From: Isoetes taiwanensis
Lineage: Eukaryota > Streptophyta > Lycopodiopsida > Isoetales > Isoetaceae
Reading direction: 5' to 3'
Assembly (NCBI GenBank): GCA_021234155.1
Contig: JAJEKV010000015.1
Location: 2,948,852-3,012,851 of the forward strand
Length of the DNA: 64,000 bases
A program made the translations under genes and the position numbers. The number at the start of each line of letters is the position of its first letter. Position 1 is the stretch's first letter. Shown here piece after piece: positions 35,713 to 48,813 of the stretch. Below the pieces are notes generated by a model, which saw nothing but the letters and a program-made list of their open reading frames with translations, was not told the origin of the DNA and did no database searches.

Positions 35713-36374
35713 TCCTATTGAGAAATTTCTTGTTCAATTTGTAAAATGGGGCTCATGAACAATTTGAGCTCAAAATTACTAGAAGGTTTCTTTTGATTTC
35801 AAAATCAGCTTGTTCTAACAACTAGATCTAACTTGCTAACTACATTCTAAGGGTGGAACAAAATTTCTTCCACTTTTTGAGGTTCATATTTGGGATTTAC
35901 CCCAAGATTTCCTACGAGGCTAGTTAGCTACGTAGGGTAATGGATACTGCTTGATCTTGGTCAACAAAGATCATTGCTCTGATGCTATTGTGGTGCTCCT
36001 TGTGTTATATATGACAACCTGTCATACATATCGAAGGATCCATTTAGATCGCATTAGGGATGGTCAGACGAGCAGAGGACAAGGAGGTATCATTTTGACC
36101 CGTTCTCTTAGGCTCTACATCAACCAAAACAATACAAATATATAAGCACCAACAATAATAACAACAAACTACCTTAAGGGTAGCGATAATCCATCTTTCG
36201 AACACATTGAATACAACAATACATCAATATATGAGATAGATCATAGAGGCTCCTATCTAGGCTCATACTTGAGGGGAAGTCAACTAACGGCTGAGGGCCT
36301 CCAGATAGAATAGATGAGCTATGGCAATGACTTGGATTGGCAATAGACAATGGCTAGGGTTGATCACTCTATCC
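35713..36374. other. Intergenic DNA before duplication copy B resumes
   Basis: No gene or repeat recognised. Confidence 0.5.
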
Positions 36375-38487
36375 ACCCCTCCCGTGCATACTTTGTAGAT
36401 AAGCTAAATTGGGCTCTGTCATGACTGTAACTTGCCGGAGATGCAATTCCACGTTATCATCTATTGAGACTACTCCAGGTTGCATCTCCATGGTCCAATG
36501 AGGTAGGAGGGTCGCATTTCCCGTCCTGAAGTGTCCACGGGCAGCTAGACGATCGTGGGAACACATGTCCTTCCCCTATTGAACTTTCCAAAACAAGAGC
36601 AAGGCTAACATCTATAACTCTTAAGAAACAGGGCAACACAATTGACCCAGGGAGTGTCGGATCCATACTCGACCCACACGAAGTGACTGATTATAAACCT
36701 AGCCCGCTATAGGATCCCAGTAGCCGCGCTCAACAGAGTCCTCCCTTCACTTTGCCATTGACCCCATTGTGTGGTGCTCAGTCACTCTATAGCCTCCATA
36801 GCCCGGTGGGCTCTATGCCCAGGCTGTGTATGTTCCATGAATGAAAGGGTCTAAACTAGGAGCATCATCTAAATAATGGCTACTAGGTCTCTATCTTCCA
36901 TCCCAATACACAAGAGGTGCAAACATGAGATCAACCAATATCGTACATCATCCTGATAAATAACAAGAATAACTAATCCTAATCACATGCAACTAACTTA
37001 AGGCTAGGGTTTATAATCAGAATTGCATGCTCTAGAATGGCTCTATTAGAAGTATGACATACTAACTCATCTAGAATGCTAATTCCCAAATGAACTAGCT
37101 AAGAATCTACTTGAAAAACCTGCTCCTGAAGAACTCTCCTGCTCCCTGGCTGATGTTGAAGATGATCCTTGAATCGGAGTTGTGAGCGCGAACTGGGAAC
37201 AAAAGCCGATGGCGCGAAAAGTGGCCTACATTTAGAGTTTGGCCTTTTATGTATTAAGGTTCACATGAAAGGCCCAATAGAGATTAGTCCATGTGGCCGG
37301 GTCACCTATAAGGTGAAGGCATGTGGAAATGGGTTCCCTCAAAAGGTTGGCTATATAAATAACTTAGCCATGCCCTCTACGTGATGCATACAAGTCAACT
37401 AATGTAGATTTGTATGGGTGGCATGGCCTAGGATATATGTATTTATACTATATATCCTAGGGGAACGTCACAAAGTCCATAATTCATAAATATTTGTGTT
37501 ATGCAAAATATAGAATGCAAAAAAAGTAATGCAATATTCACACACAATTTATGTTGCTATCAACTAAATCATAGGATTCACACAATAGAAGCAACATGAA
37601 TAGGGTTCCTATTACAAACCAAAGGTTAGCCATCAAACAAAAAACCAAACATCTAGTAAACTACACCAAAACTTAGAAGAATTTCAATCCAGGCCTTCAG
37701 CCCAAAGCTCACCACCCAACCGGGGCTCGCAAAAGCAAGGATCCTACACCAAAACTTAGAAGAATTTCAATCCAGCTCACCACCCAATCGGGGTCGCAAA
37801 AGCAAGGATCACCAAGATATGCACCATTTAGGCTAAGGAACAAGAAGGGATTTTGGATAATCAACCCTTAGAGAATCCTCTCTAAGAAACAAGCACAAAA
37901 TTCATGGAGACTAGAAGAAGGCTTGTATGGATCAAGAGACTAATAAGGAGGTTGGCCAGAAGGCAGGATATGAAGGAGCAGAAGGACAAGAAGGAGGATC
38001 TCCATCCAATAAGCGCACCTCTTCCCCTTATACAAGGCTTCAAAAAGGTAAAGGTACGTAGACCTTTTTAGGGTCTCAATCTTTTTCAAGGTTCCATAAA
38101 TAGCTCAATGGTTCAAGTTCAGTGACCATGTGAAATAGCTTTTGAGCTTATGTATAATGATAGTATATAGAATCGTTGATGTTAGAAATTAATAATAATT
38201 GCAAACCTTAAAATTGTAAGTACTAGTTCCATTATAGATATAGCAAAGCTTTTTCAATTTTATTTTCAAATGACTCCATCTCACATTTCTTCTCAATTTT
38301 GTGTGACAAGACAAGACTTTGCAATGTTTCTACAAGTAGTCACATTTAAAACAAACTAAAAAAGGATAGCCACATTTAAACAAAGAGAAAATAAAAGACG
38401 TAAAAAAGGGGTACAACAAAACAAATAGAGAGAGGGAAAAATAATTCATATTTATTGAATTTGGAAAAAAGAATAAATAATTTCATG

Positions 38488-39926
38488 TCAACTCACATGA
38501 AGTAACATGTAGTATGTCCCATGAAGAATGTCATATGGAGCATGTGCATTGGGTATGCCTGCATGGAGCATGTCAAATGGAGCATGTGCATTGACATGTA
38601 AAAGGTTGGGCTGAAGAATTATGGTAATATGAGGACGGGGAGGAGCACTCGGAATTATGGTAATATGGGGACGGGGAGGAGCACTCGGAAGGTGGCGACT
38701 CATACATATAAGGAGGTGGTGGCGAAGGTGATGGGGAGGGGGGGATTTATATATGTAAGGAGGAAGGGGATTGTAGATATATATGGTAGACATATGGAGG
38801 TGAGTGGATGGTGATGGGGGGACTTGTAAGGATATAAGGAGAAGGTGATTAGGAGATGGATAGACATATGAGATGGGTATGGAGGTGATGGTGGATGGAG
38901 GGGGGGGGATTTGTAGATATAAGGAGGTGGTGGCGAGGGTGATGGAGGAGGGGGTGATTTATAGACATATGGAGGTGGGGATGGAAGGTGATGGAGGAGG
39001 GGGAGGGATAGATATAAGGTGGTGGTGGTGGGGAGGGTGATAAGGGGAGGAGGTGGAGATGGGTAAACATATGGAGGTGGGGATGGAGGGATGGAGGAGG
39101 GGATTTGTAAATATATGGAGGTGGTGGGGAGGGTGATGGAGGTGGGGGGATTTATAGACATATGGAGGTGGTGGTGAAGGGTGAGGGAGGAGGGGGGGGA
39201 TTTGTAGATATAAGGAGGGGGAGGGTGAAAGATGGAGGGAGGGGGCAAGGATTTATAGACATAAGGAGGTGGAGGTGAAGGTGATGGAGGAGAGGGGGGG
39301 ATTTTGTAGTTTACATAAGGAGGTGGTGGGGAGGGTGATGGAGGAGGTGGAGATTTATAAACATATGGAGGTGGGGTGGAGGGATGGAGGAGGGGATTTT
39401 GGAGATGGAGGAGGATGCAGAGGGGCGTATTTATAGATGATGGAGGAGGGGGCGATTTATAGGCAGGTGATGGAGGAGGGGGCTATTTATAGGAGGTGGT
39501 GGGGAGGGGGGAAGTAGACATAAGGTGGAGGTGGAGGCAAGGAGGGGTGATGGGGGGAGGAGGGTGAAGAAGGTAAACATAAGGGGGATGGGGGAGGAAG
39601 GAGACATTGTACACTAAAAGGTGGCGAGGCTGAGATTGATAAACATATGGTGGAGGCGGAGGCGATGCATACACAAGGGGTGGAGGAGGGGAGGAATACT
39701 CCAATGTTGGGATTGGGACAAAAGGATGAGGATATGTAGGTTGTTGAGGATGTAACCATGGGGGGCGTAACCAAGGAGGCAACCAAGGTAAAGGATGAAA
39801 AAAGAATTTCGAATTTTTCTTTCTAGCCTCTATAATGGAGTCTCCAACGCCTTTGTCTGCAACATCTCGGGCAGCACAAGCAACAGCAAATAACACGAAC
39901 ACCATCAAAGCGTTTAGCCGCTTCAT
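38488..39926 (-). pseudogene. Extensin-like gene, copy B (decayed)
   Basis: The first 98 codons from the ATG at 39926 are almost the same as copy A: signal peptide MKRLNALMVFVLFAVACAA, then FFFHPLPWLPPWLRPPW and the first SPPPP and YVYQS repeats. The frame then breaks. Downstream, SPPPP and YVYKSPPPP pieces continue in alternating frames (39248-38700), with more indels, shorter repeats and lost blocks than copy A. The tail includes an extra 36-bp duplication at 38631-38690. It is more clearly a pseudogene than copy A. Confidence 0.85.
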
Positions 39927-39993
39927 CTTTTCTTCACTTTTTCCAACTTGCTTTCCGAAATGTGAGTGAGTCCATTATGTAGGCCTTCCTGCC

Positions 39994-40003
39994 TATTTTT
40001 AAT
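39994..40003 (-). promoter_or_regulatory. Possible TATA element of extensin copy B
   Basis: ATTAAAAATA on the minus strand, 68 bp upstream of the ATG, conserved with copy A. Confidence 0.3.
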
Positions 40004-41989
40004 CTCTGTAGCTTAAATATCTTTGAAGATTAGTCTGCCCAAACAATTTATCAGCATAATATCTCGGCCAAAAAATAGGGTTTGCATTGGTTATAGGTGG
40101 AACGTGCTTGCCCAGGACGATACTGAAGTCTGTGCATCTGCATAAATCTCTGCTACCTCACGGGTTTCCTACAATGGAGTGATATGAAGAAAATCAAAGC
40201 CTGTGACGACCATAGGTTCGTGACAAAGCCCAGAAAAAGCGGAGATCGTTTCTCTCTGGACCACATTTTCTTTAAAGACATTAGACAGAGGTACTTCCTC
40301 ATTTGATTGTTATCGTATCCTTTACAGTCTATATGCAAGTTTAGTTTAGTTTATTGTTCTCTTTCTGCTCAATCTGCTGAAACATTAGGGAAGCTTTGTA
40401 TAAACAAATGGAAGATGGCAAAACATGCGAGCAATAGTGCAGCATAGCCTCAAGTATCTGCAAAATAAGCTTGATCCAATTTCTGTTTTCGGTGATCATC
40501 TAATCTGTATTTTTCTCCATGCAACCTCATGTTTAAGAAAAGAAAAGAAATACAGCAAGTCAGGGAATTATAATTGTTTTTGGCTTAGTAGAAACGAAAT
40601 CCTTGCCTGCAGTAATGCTTGAACAACTTGAGACATAAAGTTACAGATTAGAGATGAATGCATCCTTGTGTTTTGGTGGATTGATTTCAGAAATTATCTC
40701 GGCCAAGTACTAGGTCCACACTATCACAAGCATCAACCAAACATATCGTTGCACTTACTTTTGGATTTGTCGCTGGTAGAGGAAGTGAAAGGCCGTGTTG
40801 TTGTCTGTTGCTCCTGTACCTCAACATGGTGGATTTTTCCTTGTGCTGTCTTTATCGAGCATGCATGAACCAGCATACTTTGTGCAAGTTGTATTAGAAG
40901 GTCTTTCATGCAGCATACTTGTATTAGAAGGATTTCATGAGATGAGAATCTGTATCTTCACAGCATTGTTATAGTGGTATGCTGGGAGCATTTCTGAGTA
41001 GAACAGTAAAGAATTAGATAGGGCCAGAAAGAGAATTTCCTCTCAAACCCATGCCATATGAGACAAGGAAGTAAGATTACTAATTTATGAACGAATTGGA
41101 CCTGATCTTTAACAAGCACTTCATTTAGGTCTATTCTTTGGAGCCCTTTCATCCAACACGGGTACTCAAAATTTTTTTGAGATCAAGCAAATTTTCACCC
41201 AATGACTAGTAAATAACCATCAATAATCTTTATCAGAATCTTTAGGCCTTGCGTGCTCGCTATAAAAGGCAAACAACAACGATATAATGTTATGTAAGCT
41301 TATTCATGACCTGCCGATTAGCAGAGGATCACGTACTAACATGGCATTGCAAAATGTTATGCTGCTAAATGTGGGAGCATGAAGGAAACATACAATGTTC
41401 TAACATGGAGTATAATGCCAAGTGTCATGAAACCGGACCTTGCTTTTGATTGTTTTGGGGAAATGGTTTTGAAGGCATGCTGCCAGAGAAGGCACATTTC
41501 TGAGCATCTCAAATGCATGTGGGCCATAGAGCATGAAATAAAGAGATATTAGAGTAGCTGCAATCTCCTGGACTGCAATTATTGAAGGATGTGCAGGAAG
41601 TTGTTTTAGTTTTTGAATTATTCTTAAAGAGGCAATTATTTTTAAAGAGGCAAGAAGCAGATATAAGACAAAATTTACATTCATGTTGTTGTACTGACAG
41701 TCTAAATGAAATAGCATGTGACCACGAGGCAGTCATCTAATCAATGTTTGATAATATGCCACCTCGAGATGTTTATCCTGATTGCAGAAATTGTTGAAAT
41801 CTGCCAGTTTGAGCTGCAGTTCATAGAATGCTCTAATTACAGGATATGCTGAAAATGGACATCATGGCGTATAGATAACCTTCCTAGGCAGAAGCTGATT
41901 TTGTTTTGTGTTCCCTTAATAGAATCATCTTCCTTGTGTGCTTCTCTCCTTGTGCTCAGTAGGATGGAGATCTAATCATATCTTATCAA

Positions 41990-42175
41990 TCATTTTCAGA
42001 TAATTGGAAAACTTTCTTGGAGCGATTGGTTTGACTGCAGTGATGCTACAACTTAAGGATGATAAGGTCTTACCAATGATTTTCAGATGAATCAGAAACT
42101 CTTTTGGAGACGATTGGTTTGACTAATTGGTTTGACTGAGACTGCACTGATGCGACAACTTGAGGATGATAAGCT
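41990..42175. repeat. Imperfect tandem duplication of about 85-95 bp
   Basis: Both halves share TTTTCAGAT, GGAG-CGATTGGTTTGACT, GATG-CACAACTT and GAGGATGATAAG-type blocks, with small indels. Confidence 0.6.
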
Positions 42176-43783
42176 AGATCTTATGGAGTTGCGGCTTTGC
42201 ACATTTTACTGTCGTCACAAAACATTGGCGAGAACAGGTAATTTGCAAATAATTTTTGCTAAGATGTTGCACCCACTCACTAACTTGCACAATTGCCATA
42301 TGAATGATGTACTACCGATTCAAAGCTTCTTGGAAAAGATTAGCAGGTTCGTCTACTGTTTTGTATTCAAACAAGCTTTTGAGTGGAATCAATGAAATGG
42401 GTAGGTCTTAGATAGAGGATAGGCACACGGTGGAAATTGGTAATGTGATTTTTAATGTTAATAAACAAATGCAGCTTTTTACCAGCAATATCTACAGCTT
42501 CATCTATGTTCGCAGCTGGCACATGCCATTGTCATGGACTAATCTTTACATGCGTGCAAAACTCTTTTTACTGTTAAAAGCCAGAAACTGCCAGAAATCC
42601 CCTGCTTTGAAAGTGTTAACCAAGTCTAGATGAACTTTAAAAGCGAAGGATGGTACATTAGGGTGAGCTACAACTTTGGCCTTTGCGCTGGTACGTAGGT
42701 CTTTCTAGTGATCATATCATGCACGTCATAATATATCCTAACAAAAGAACATGTTTGCATTTCTTAGAACTAGGATTATTAGAGAATATAGATAAAACTA
42801 TGTATCATAGATGATTGAAACAGATTATGACTATCAATCTCTCATGGCTCATTATGTATCCTAGAAGACCTGGAATGTCTTATCTTTTGTCAACATCCAG
42901 TCTTTGTTAATAAGGCAAGCTTGTACAATGTGGATAGGTAGTTTTAGCCATGAGGAGAGTTATTTCTTTAATGTTTGATACTATGCGAGCTTGAGATGTT
43001 ATATCTTGGAATATGCTGGTTGCAGAATATGTTGAAATCTGCCATGCTACCCATCTAAAGTGATGTCCTAAATTGCTACCCATCTAAGTTTTTTCTTTGG
43101 CATGTCATTGTATTTCTATATTAAGTCTGTTGCTTCTTTGCAGCAATACAGTCTATAAACTTGAGAAGTACTCATTACCAAGCCTGCAACATATAGAAAG
43201 CTTGTTGGAACATTAAAGTCTCTGTTGCTTTCTTCCTTCCATCATTGCTTTTAATCTGTCATTTGTGAGATGCCTCTTGACCAGCTTTGCCTGGTGGGCT
43301 CAGCCTGCAGCAATCTACTTATTAACTTGGCCACACAGAAAGGCATGAATGCCTTCAGAAAAGACAAAACCTAGCATGCGGCATCCAATGCTTCCAGCTA
43401 CAAAATAGTCCAGCCACACAGAAAATGTAACAAAGGCATGAATGCCTTCACAAAAGATGTAATGTTCGGGCAGAGGCTATTTTGCCTAATTACAGACCCA
43501 GATTATCTCTGATAATGGCCTCCTCTCTTGATCTTTACAAAATTGCAATAATTTTCTTCAAATCATTGCTTGCTAATCAAATTCTGAATTGAATTCCAAG
43601 CTCAAACGGCCGTAGTGCAATTGTGCAGGTCCGCCCAAAAGCTAAATAGCCTCTATCCCAAGCATTACGTTAGAGAATGTGCAAAAGAGGTAATTGCGCT
43701 TTGGCTCAGCCTTGGTTTGCCCTAACGGGCTCGCCACCGCCTCGCACATTGCCTATATCAAAACCTAGCATGCTGCATCCAAT

Positions 43784-43903
43784 GCTTCCAGCTACAAAAT
43801 GGTCCATTTGAAAATGGTCCTATCTATTCAAAAAGATGGTCCTGCTTCCAGCTACAAAATGGTCCATTTGAAAATGGTCCTATCTATTCAAAAAGATGGT
43901 CCT
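43784..43903. repeat. 60-bp tandem duplication
   Basis: Two perfect adjacent copies of a unit beginning GCTTCCAGCTACAAAATGGT. A partial third copy lies at 43389. Confidence 0.9.
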
Positions 43904-44454
43904 GGAAAAGCTTGGGCATTCAAAGTTTTGGCTGTGGTTTCTTTTCGGGATAGAGCATGTGATAAATGTAGCGACCTCTTGAATACATTGTCTAGAATGT
44001 AGATTAAAAATCCTCTCCAAAAACGTAACAATGTCCTGCTAGGAAAAGTGTAAAACCAAAGGCTGGGTCTCAATTTTGTGGTTGAGCAAACCTAGTTAGC
44101 TGCTAGGTTTTAGGTGTACAGATATGATAAAAGGAATTTATTTCAAGGAAACCAAAAGTTCCATTTGAATTGTTGTTTTGAAAATCTCAAAGTTCCATCT
44201 GAATTGTTGTTGAAACTACTGGGGTATATGCTTATGTGTTCAATGTCAATTCTTTGTATTAAAGCAAATGGTAGATACACAGGACCTATGTAAATTAATT
44301 GCATTTTAAGGTGGAGGCTTACTTGAGAGCGCGGCAGCTATGAACACATCAATGACTGGCATAGAGGTAAAAAAAATGGGAGTGCAACCCACTTAAAATG
44401 GATGTAATTTTTTCATATCCTTATTTACCTCGATAAAGATTTGACACAAATGAG

Positions 44455-44520
44455 CCAAACGTTGTGTCATACAATTTAGCCACAGAACCAAACGTTGTGT
44501 CATACAATTTAGCCACAGAG
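44455..44520. repeat. 33-bp tandem duplication
   Basis: Two adjacent copies of CCAAACGTTGTGTCATACAA plus 13 bp, differing only at the last base. Confidence 0.9.
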
Positions 44521-45134
44521 CATAACCAAAACAGGCTTGCATACAGAAAGTCCACAATGAACATATGGTCTAACAAGCACAGTTGTTCTTGTCAACATAG
44601 TCGTCCTACTAAACTCGTCAGTCTAAACTCATCACAGAAATGCTTTTTTATTTCATAGGCCAATACTCTATTTCGTGATATATCAGCATGACATTTTCAA
44701 ATATATAGAGAAGGCATCCCAACACAACAATGTAATCCCAAGGTTGTCTATGTTCGGTTGATATTGTAATTCCTTCTGAATGTGGAGGAGTTGTTGCCAT
44801 TGGGATATCCAATATATAAACTTTTAAGTGATGCCTAATTTTAAATCATGTCCATCTTCAATGATGGAATCCCTCAAGAGTATGATATCGTGTATGAACT
44901 TCAAAACATTTTTTAAAATACCAATTTATGCTCTGCAACTTGGATGACATGGCAGGATTTTATGACGGGACATTTGCCATACCGTAATATTTATTTGTGG
45001 ATGATAGTATCCAGGAAAATAGCTATATTACGCGTTTGGGGTGTATTATCATTTGGGGTGTCCAATAATTTTTCGGGGCCATCCGATGGTGGCATATGCC
45101 AGAGCATATGCCACGCCATGAAATTCCAGCCCTC

Positions 45135-45150
45135 AAATGGAAGTCATGAT
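45135..45150. repeat. LINE target-site duplication (left)
   Basis: AAATGGAAGTCATGAT, matched with one difference at 63603-63618 just after the LINE's A-rich tail. Confidence 0.8.
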
Positions 45151-45834
45151 TGAACTGTGGAGAAAAATGACGTGCGCCATTTTTCTTGAATTTTTTGTTC
45201 TTTCCTCCATTTTCAGTTCAAATTTGCTTCTTGCCGAAAACCTCCCTTGAAGCCTGAATTGTCTTCGATTCTGAAGGAATTTCACAGCAATTGAAGTGGC
45301 TGCCCCTGTAGAGGGCCAGCATTTTCGAATTGCCCATAATTTTCTCTTTCATGGAAACAAAAATTTTTGCAATTATCAAACAGGGACAGAAGCTGATCTG
45401 TGGTTTTCTCTGTGGAACTCCGGCCGATTTTTGGAATTCCTTCCTAATTGAAAATCTCTTCCCAGATAATCTTTTCTCACAAGAATACTGCTTTGTTCCA
45501 AGCTGTGTTGAATTTGAGACAGAGATTATTGATTCTTGGTTAGAGGAATTTGTTGGAAGCAAGAGAATTCAAGCTACTGCTATTCTTAGAGTGCATTGTG
45601 AATGGTCGGAAGACAAAATTATGGTCAAATTGTACTCCCCAATATGATTTCAACGGGTTTTTTGTGTTCCAGTTATGTCTAATTTTCATAATCTAGCAAT
45701 TGAAGGTAATCCATTCCGCCTAATTAGTCCAATCTTTCTCGATCCTACTCTTTAGCCTGATTTTTCCCCTTCTTTAGACTCCCCCTGTTTTTTGGCGCTC
45801 AATTGCCCCTTTGTTGTTCCCTCCTGAAGTAATC

Positions 45835-47308
45835 ATGAACTCTGCTGGCCAAGAAAACCTAAATTCTAAGACATTGCCTTTTTCTTCATTGTTTCTCCGC
45901 TCTTTCTAAAGAGGATCGTAGCTCTCTTGGCAAATCTTCAAAAATTTTGGCTGATCCTGTAAATTTCATTCATTTCGAAATTTTAAGGATTTAGCCCTCC
46001 TCGAGCTTAAATTGACACCTCTATCGATAAGACTCCAATTTGGGACAATCTCTCCAAGGATCCGAAAGTGCAATTGGCAACCGACTGATAAAATCCCCGC
46101 CATTGGTGTTCCTTTTCCATATGGGGTCGTGGAGGCCAAAGAAATGAAGCTTCGACCGATGAAGTTTGGGATAATATTCTTCAAGATGAGAGGCTGGACA
46201 TTGCTTCAAACCTCGCTTTTCGGCCCATGGTATTCATCTAAACTCTCCAATGGTTCTTGAAAACTGAAATGCCTCTCAAACTCTGCTGTTGTTATAAAAA
46301 TCAACAAGGTTGGGATCAGTATTGAAAAATTGTGGTCTTACCTGCTATCTCTTCAAAAAGGCCTATCTATCAAAGCTGTTTATTGGCTAAACTACCCGTA
46401 TATTATGGTTGAATGTGGTAGCCAAAGGTCTGCAAATTACCTGCTTCAAAGTGGCAGTCTAGTTTTCGAAAATTTCTATTTGTCTTTTATCAAATGGAAT
46501 CCTAAGCATTTAACTGCTGATCTCAAAAACTTTCATGTTGCCTCAACCTCTTTGTTTGGCTTAAATCCCATCTACTGGAATGAGGAATCAATCAAAAGCC
46601 TATTCAACTCTATTGGCAATTATGTCTCTACTGTCTATGCCCCATATAAGCTTCCTGTTGTCTATGTCCAAATTGATATATCCAAAGAAATTCCTATTTT
46701 CATTCCTTTCACTGACTGTTTTGGCCAAAAAACATCCTTGGATCTAAGGTGGAATGGTTTACCTCCTATTTGCTCTAATTGTGAATTTAGGCATTTCTGG
46801 TATACTAACTGCAAGGAGAAGGAAACTCCAGATTCAATTTCAAAGGAGAAAATTGAATCTACCATCCCTTCCTTGCCTGCTCAATATCTAATTCCAGAAA
46901 AGCAGCAAGAAGACAGGGCTACTACTTGGAAAAAGGTTAATGGTAGCACAAGAAGAATTGCCAAAAAAAGGTTGGAAAAGGGTATTCAAATTGGTGTAAA
47001 TTCTCAATTTGCTGCCAGACACAAAGACTTCTCAATTTCATCTGAAACTATTACTGATTCTGAAAGATACAAAGCTAAAGGAAAAAGCTAAAGTGGATGT
47101 GGATAATTCTACTAAGGATTTACATTATACCTTGACTCAGATTGCTGCTGACTCTAAATCCTTGAGGTATCAAAGTCATTATTCAAACTCGAAATGGAAT
47201 CTATCAAATTGGATTCCTGCCAAAGGCACGAGAGATTCATTAACTAAGGAAATTCAGGCAAAATATTCTCTGAAGAATAAGGTGACAGGAAAAATATCAA
47301 AAGCACAA
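45835..47308 (+). pseudogene. LINE ORF1, 5' part (DUF4283-like, zinc knuckle)
   Basis: ORF1 encodes the nucleic-acid-binding partner of the LINE particle. A plausible start at 45835 reads MNSAGQENLNSKTLPFSSLF. Frameshifts follow until a long open stretch at 46330-47091 with VYWLNYPYIMVECGSQRSAN, FGLNPIYWNEESIKSLFNSI and VVYVQIDISKEIPIFIP, the DUF4283-type fold of plant L1 ORF1. A zinc-knuckle-like CSNCEFRHFWYTNC follows. A basic region comes next, then a frame change, and the transposon interrupts it at 47309. Confidence 0.8.
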
Positions 47309-47339
47309 AACAAGGTGACGGTGCAAACGCACTAATGAC
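47309..47339 (+). repeat. Left terminal inverted repeat
   Basis: Begins AACAAGGTGACGGTG and ends AAACGCACTAATGAC. It is the reverse complement of 56780-56810 except for one C/T difference. Confidence 0.92.
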
Positions 47340-47534
47340 CTGTGGTGCAATTGCAGATTCCTTTTTCCAAAAAACGTAAATTCGGCAGTTTTGACCATTA
47401 AAAAAAAAACAACTTAAAAAAAAAAGTTGCATTCCAAATATGGCCATTTTAACAGCGGGCGACAGATTTTGTGTTAAGACACACTAAGAAAATGCACTTT
47501 CTTACGAAACAAAATACAAAGGGAAAGAAGGAAG

Positions 47535-47550
47535 TCTATGCGCGCATAGA
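47535..47550. repeat. Isolated palindrome
   Basis: TCTATGCGCGCATAGA, a perfect 16-bp palindrome just beyond the 3' end of the methyltransferase gene. Confidence 0.9.
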
Positions 47551-47623
47551 CAATAAAGTTATATTTCAATAATATAATACAATAATATAGGCACATAAAA
47601 AAAATTCATTTTTTTAGCACACA

Positions 47624-48813
47624 CTATATATCAAGAGGAGGTTCCTTGTGAGGAAGTTCATCATCAGAATCTGGAGGAGGGAGAACCTTAGTAGAGCTAT
47701 CAGGATTAACTTCCTCAGTGTCTGAGGCATCCTTCTCTTCGTCAACCTTTTGAATCTCTTCCACAGGAACAAGCTCGACGAACTCTGCCGGATCGTTTGT
47801 GTTCCCGGTGAGTGGCGGCAAAGGCTCTGAGCTTGAAGTTGCGGGATTACCATCCTTATCCTTAAGGCCAACCTCCTGCTTTTCATCGGGCAGGCTGTGC
47901 AGGGAACTTATTCTGGATTTTATATATACCACAGAATCCTTATCAAAATCAATTGCAAGGCAGTTGCGACCCTTTTTTAAAGCACAAGCCAAGGTGGTCC
48001 CTGACCCTGAGAAGGCATCGACGACCCAGTCACCTGGCTGTGAAAACATCTCTAAAAGGGTATTAATGAGCTGTTGAGGCTTCCGATAAGGATTGACTAT
48101 CGACCACCGTGTACCGGTCCATCAATTCTCAATGATCGCGTGAATTGAAACGCATTACGCAAGTCCATGCCAGCAGTATTATAATGCAAAATGCTTCTCT
48201 GCCCACCAATGCTGTGGTAACCAATGTGCATCTGTTCCCAAACATTTACAAGCCTTGCACCACCGCCATTTCCTCTTACATTCGTCTTCAACCTGCAACC
48301 GCAACCAATGAGTTATCGTAAGGCGCGCGCATAGCAAGAAGAAATAACTTACCAAATGGCTGGCTCGTAAACAGCTTTGCGAAGGTGCTCTCTCATTGCA
48401 GCTTGCACCATACCCGCCTGATTTTGAATGAAAACTACAATCCTCCAAAGAGGTGCAGTATTGATTTTGGCGAAACGTCTCAAGAAAGAATCAAATTCAG
48501 CATAAGTAAATGGAGAATCATCTCCACGGCTATCAGGTAGCTTGAACCCATAAGGAATATCAGCAATACATAAAGAATAATTGCCAGGTTTCAATGTATG
48601 GTCAAGTTTGACACAATTTCCATGATATATCTGGTATAAACCTTTCAAATTCTGTTGGTACAAAACTTTGCTCAGCTTCTTCCTTCTTCTTAAGCTTTGC
48701 GCGCTCTTCCTTAGCAAGTCTAACCATGTTAAGAAACCCTGGCGGCATCGGGTCCTTCTTTTTCTAAAACCACAGAACACAGCTTTAGTACAAACAAGAA
48801 GACGAAAGTTCAA
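47624..48813 (-). pseudogene. DNA N4/N6-methyltransferase domain (beta class)
   Basis: The domain transfers a methyl group from S-adenosylmethionine to adenine or cytosine in DNA. Reading with the gene: KKKDPMPPGFLNMVRLAKEE, then after a one-base frame change LYQIYHGNCVKLDHTLKPG and IADIPYGFKL (catalytic motif IV; most relatives have DPPY). A 60-bp intron (48352-48293, GTAAGT to TTGCAG) splices in frame to KTNVRGNGGGARLVNVWEQM. Then NPYRKPQQLI and the SAM-binding VVDAFSGSGTTLACALKKGR. The catalytic motif comes before the SAM motif, the beta-class order. A tail rich in Asp, Glu and Pro ends at 47624. The intron argues against bacterial contamination. Confidence 0.85.

Larger units (their letters stand above)
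36375..40102. repeat. Segmental duplication, copy B, right part
   Basis: Matches 691-5863 of copy A, including the extensin gene and its upstream region. It lacks the 3075-3635 insertion and several hundred bases of the extensin repeats. Similarity ends at GGTTATAGGTGGAAC, 40088-40102. Confidence 0.9.
40103..45134. other. AT-rich intergenic DNA, no recognised gene
   Basis: Only short ORFs without motifs. Several local tandem duplications occur (41990-42175, 43784-43903, 44455-44520). The pair CATGAATGCCTTC plus nearby CACACAGAAA at about 43330 and 43430 is a further short direct repeat. Confidence 0.55.
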
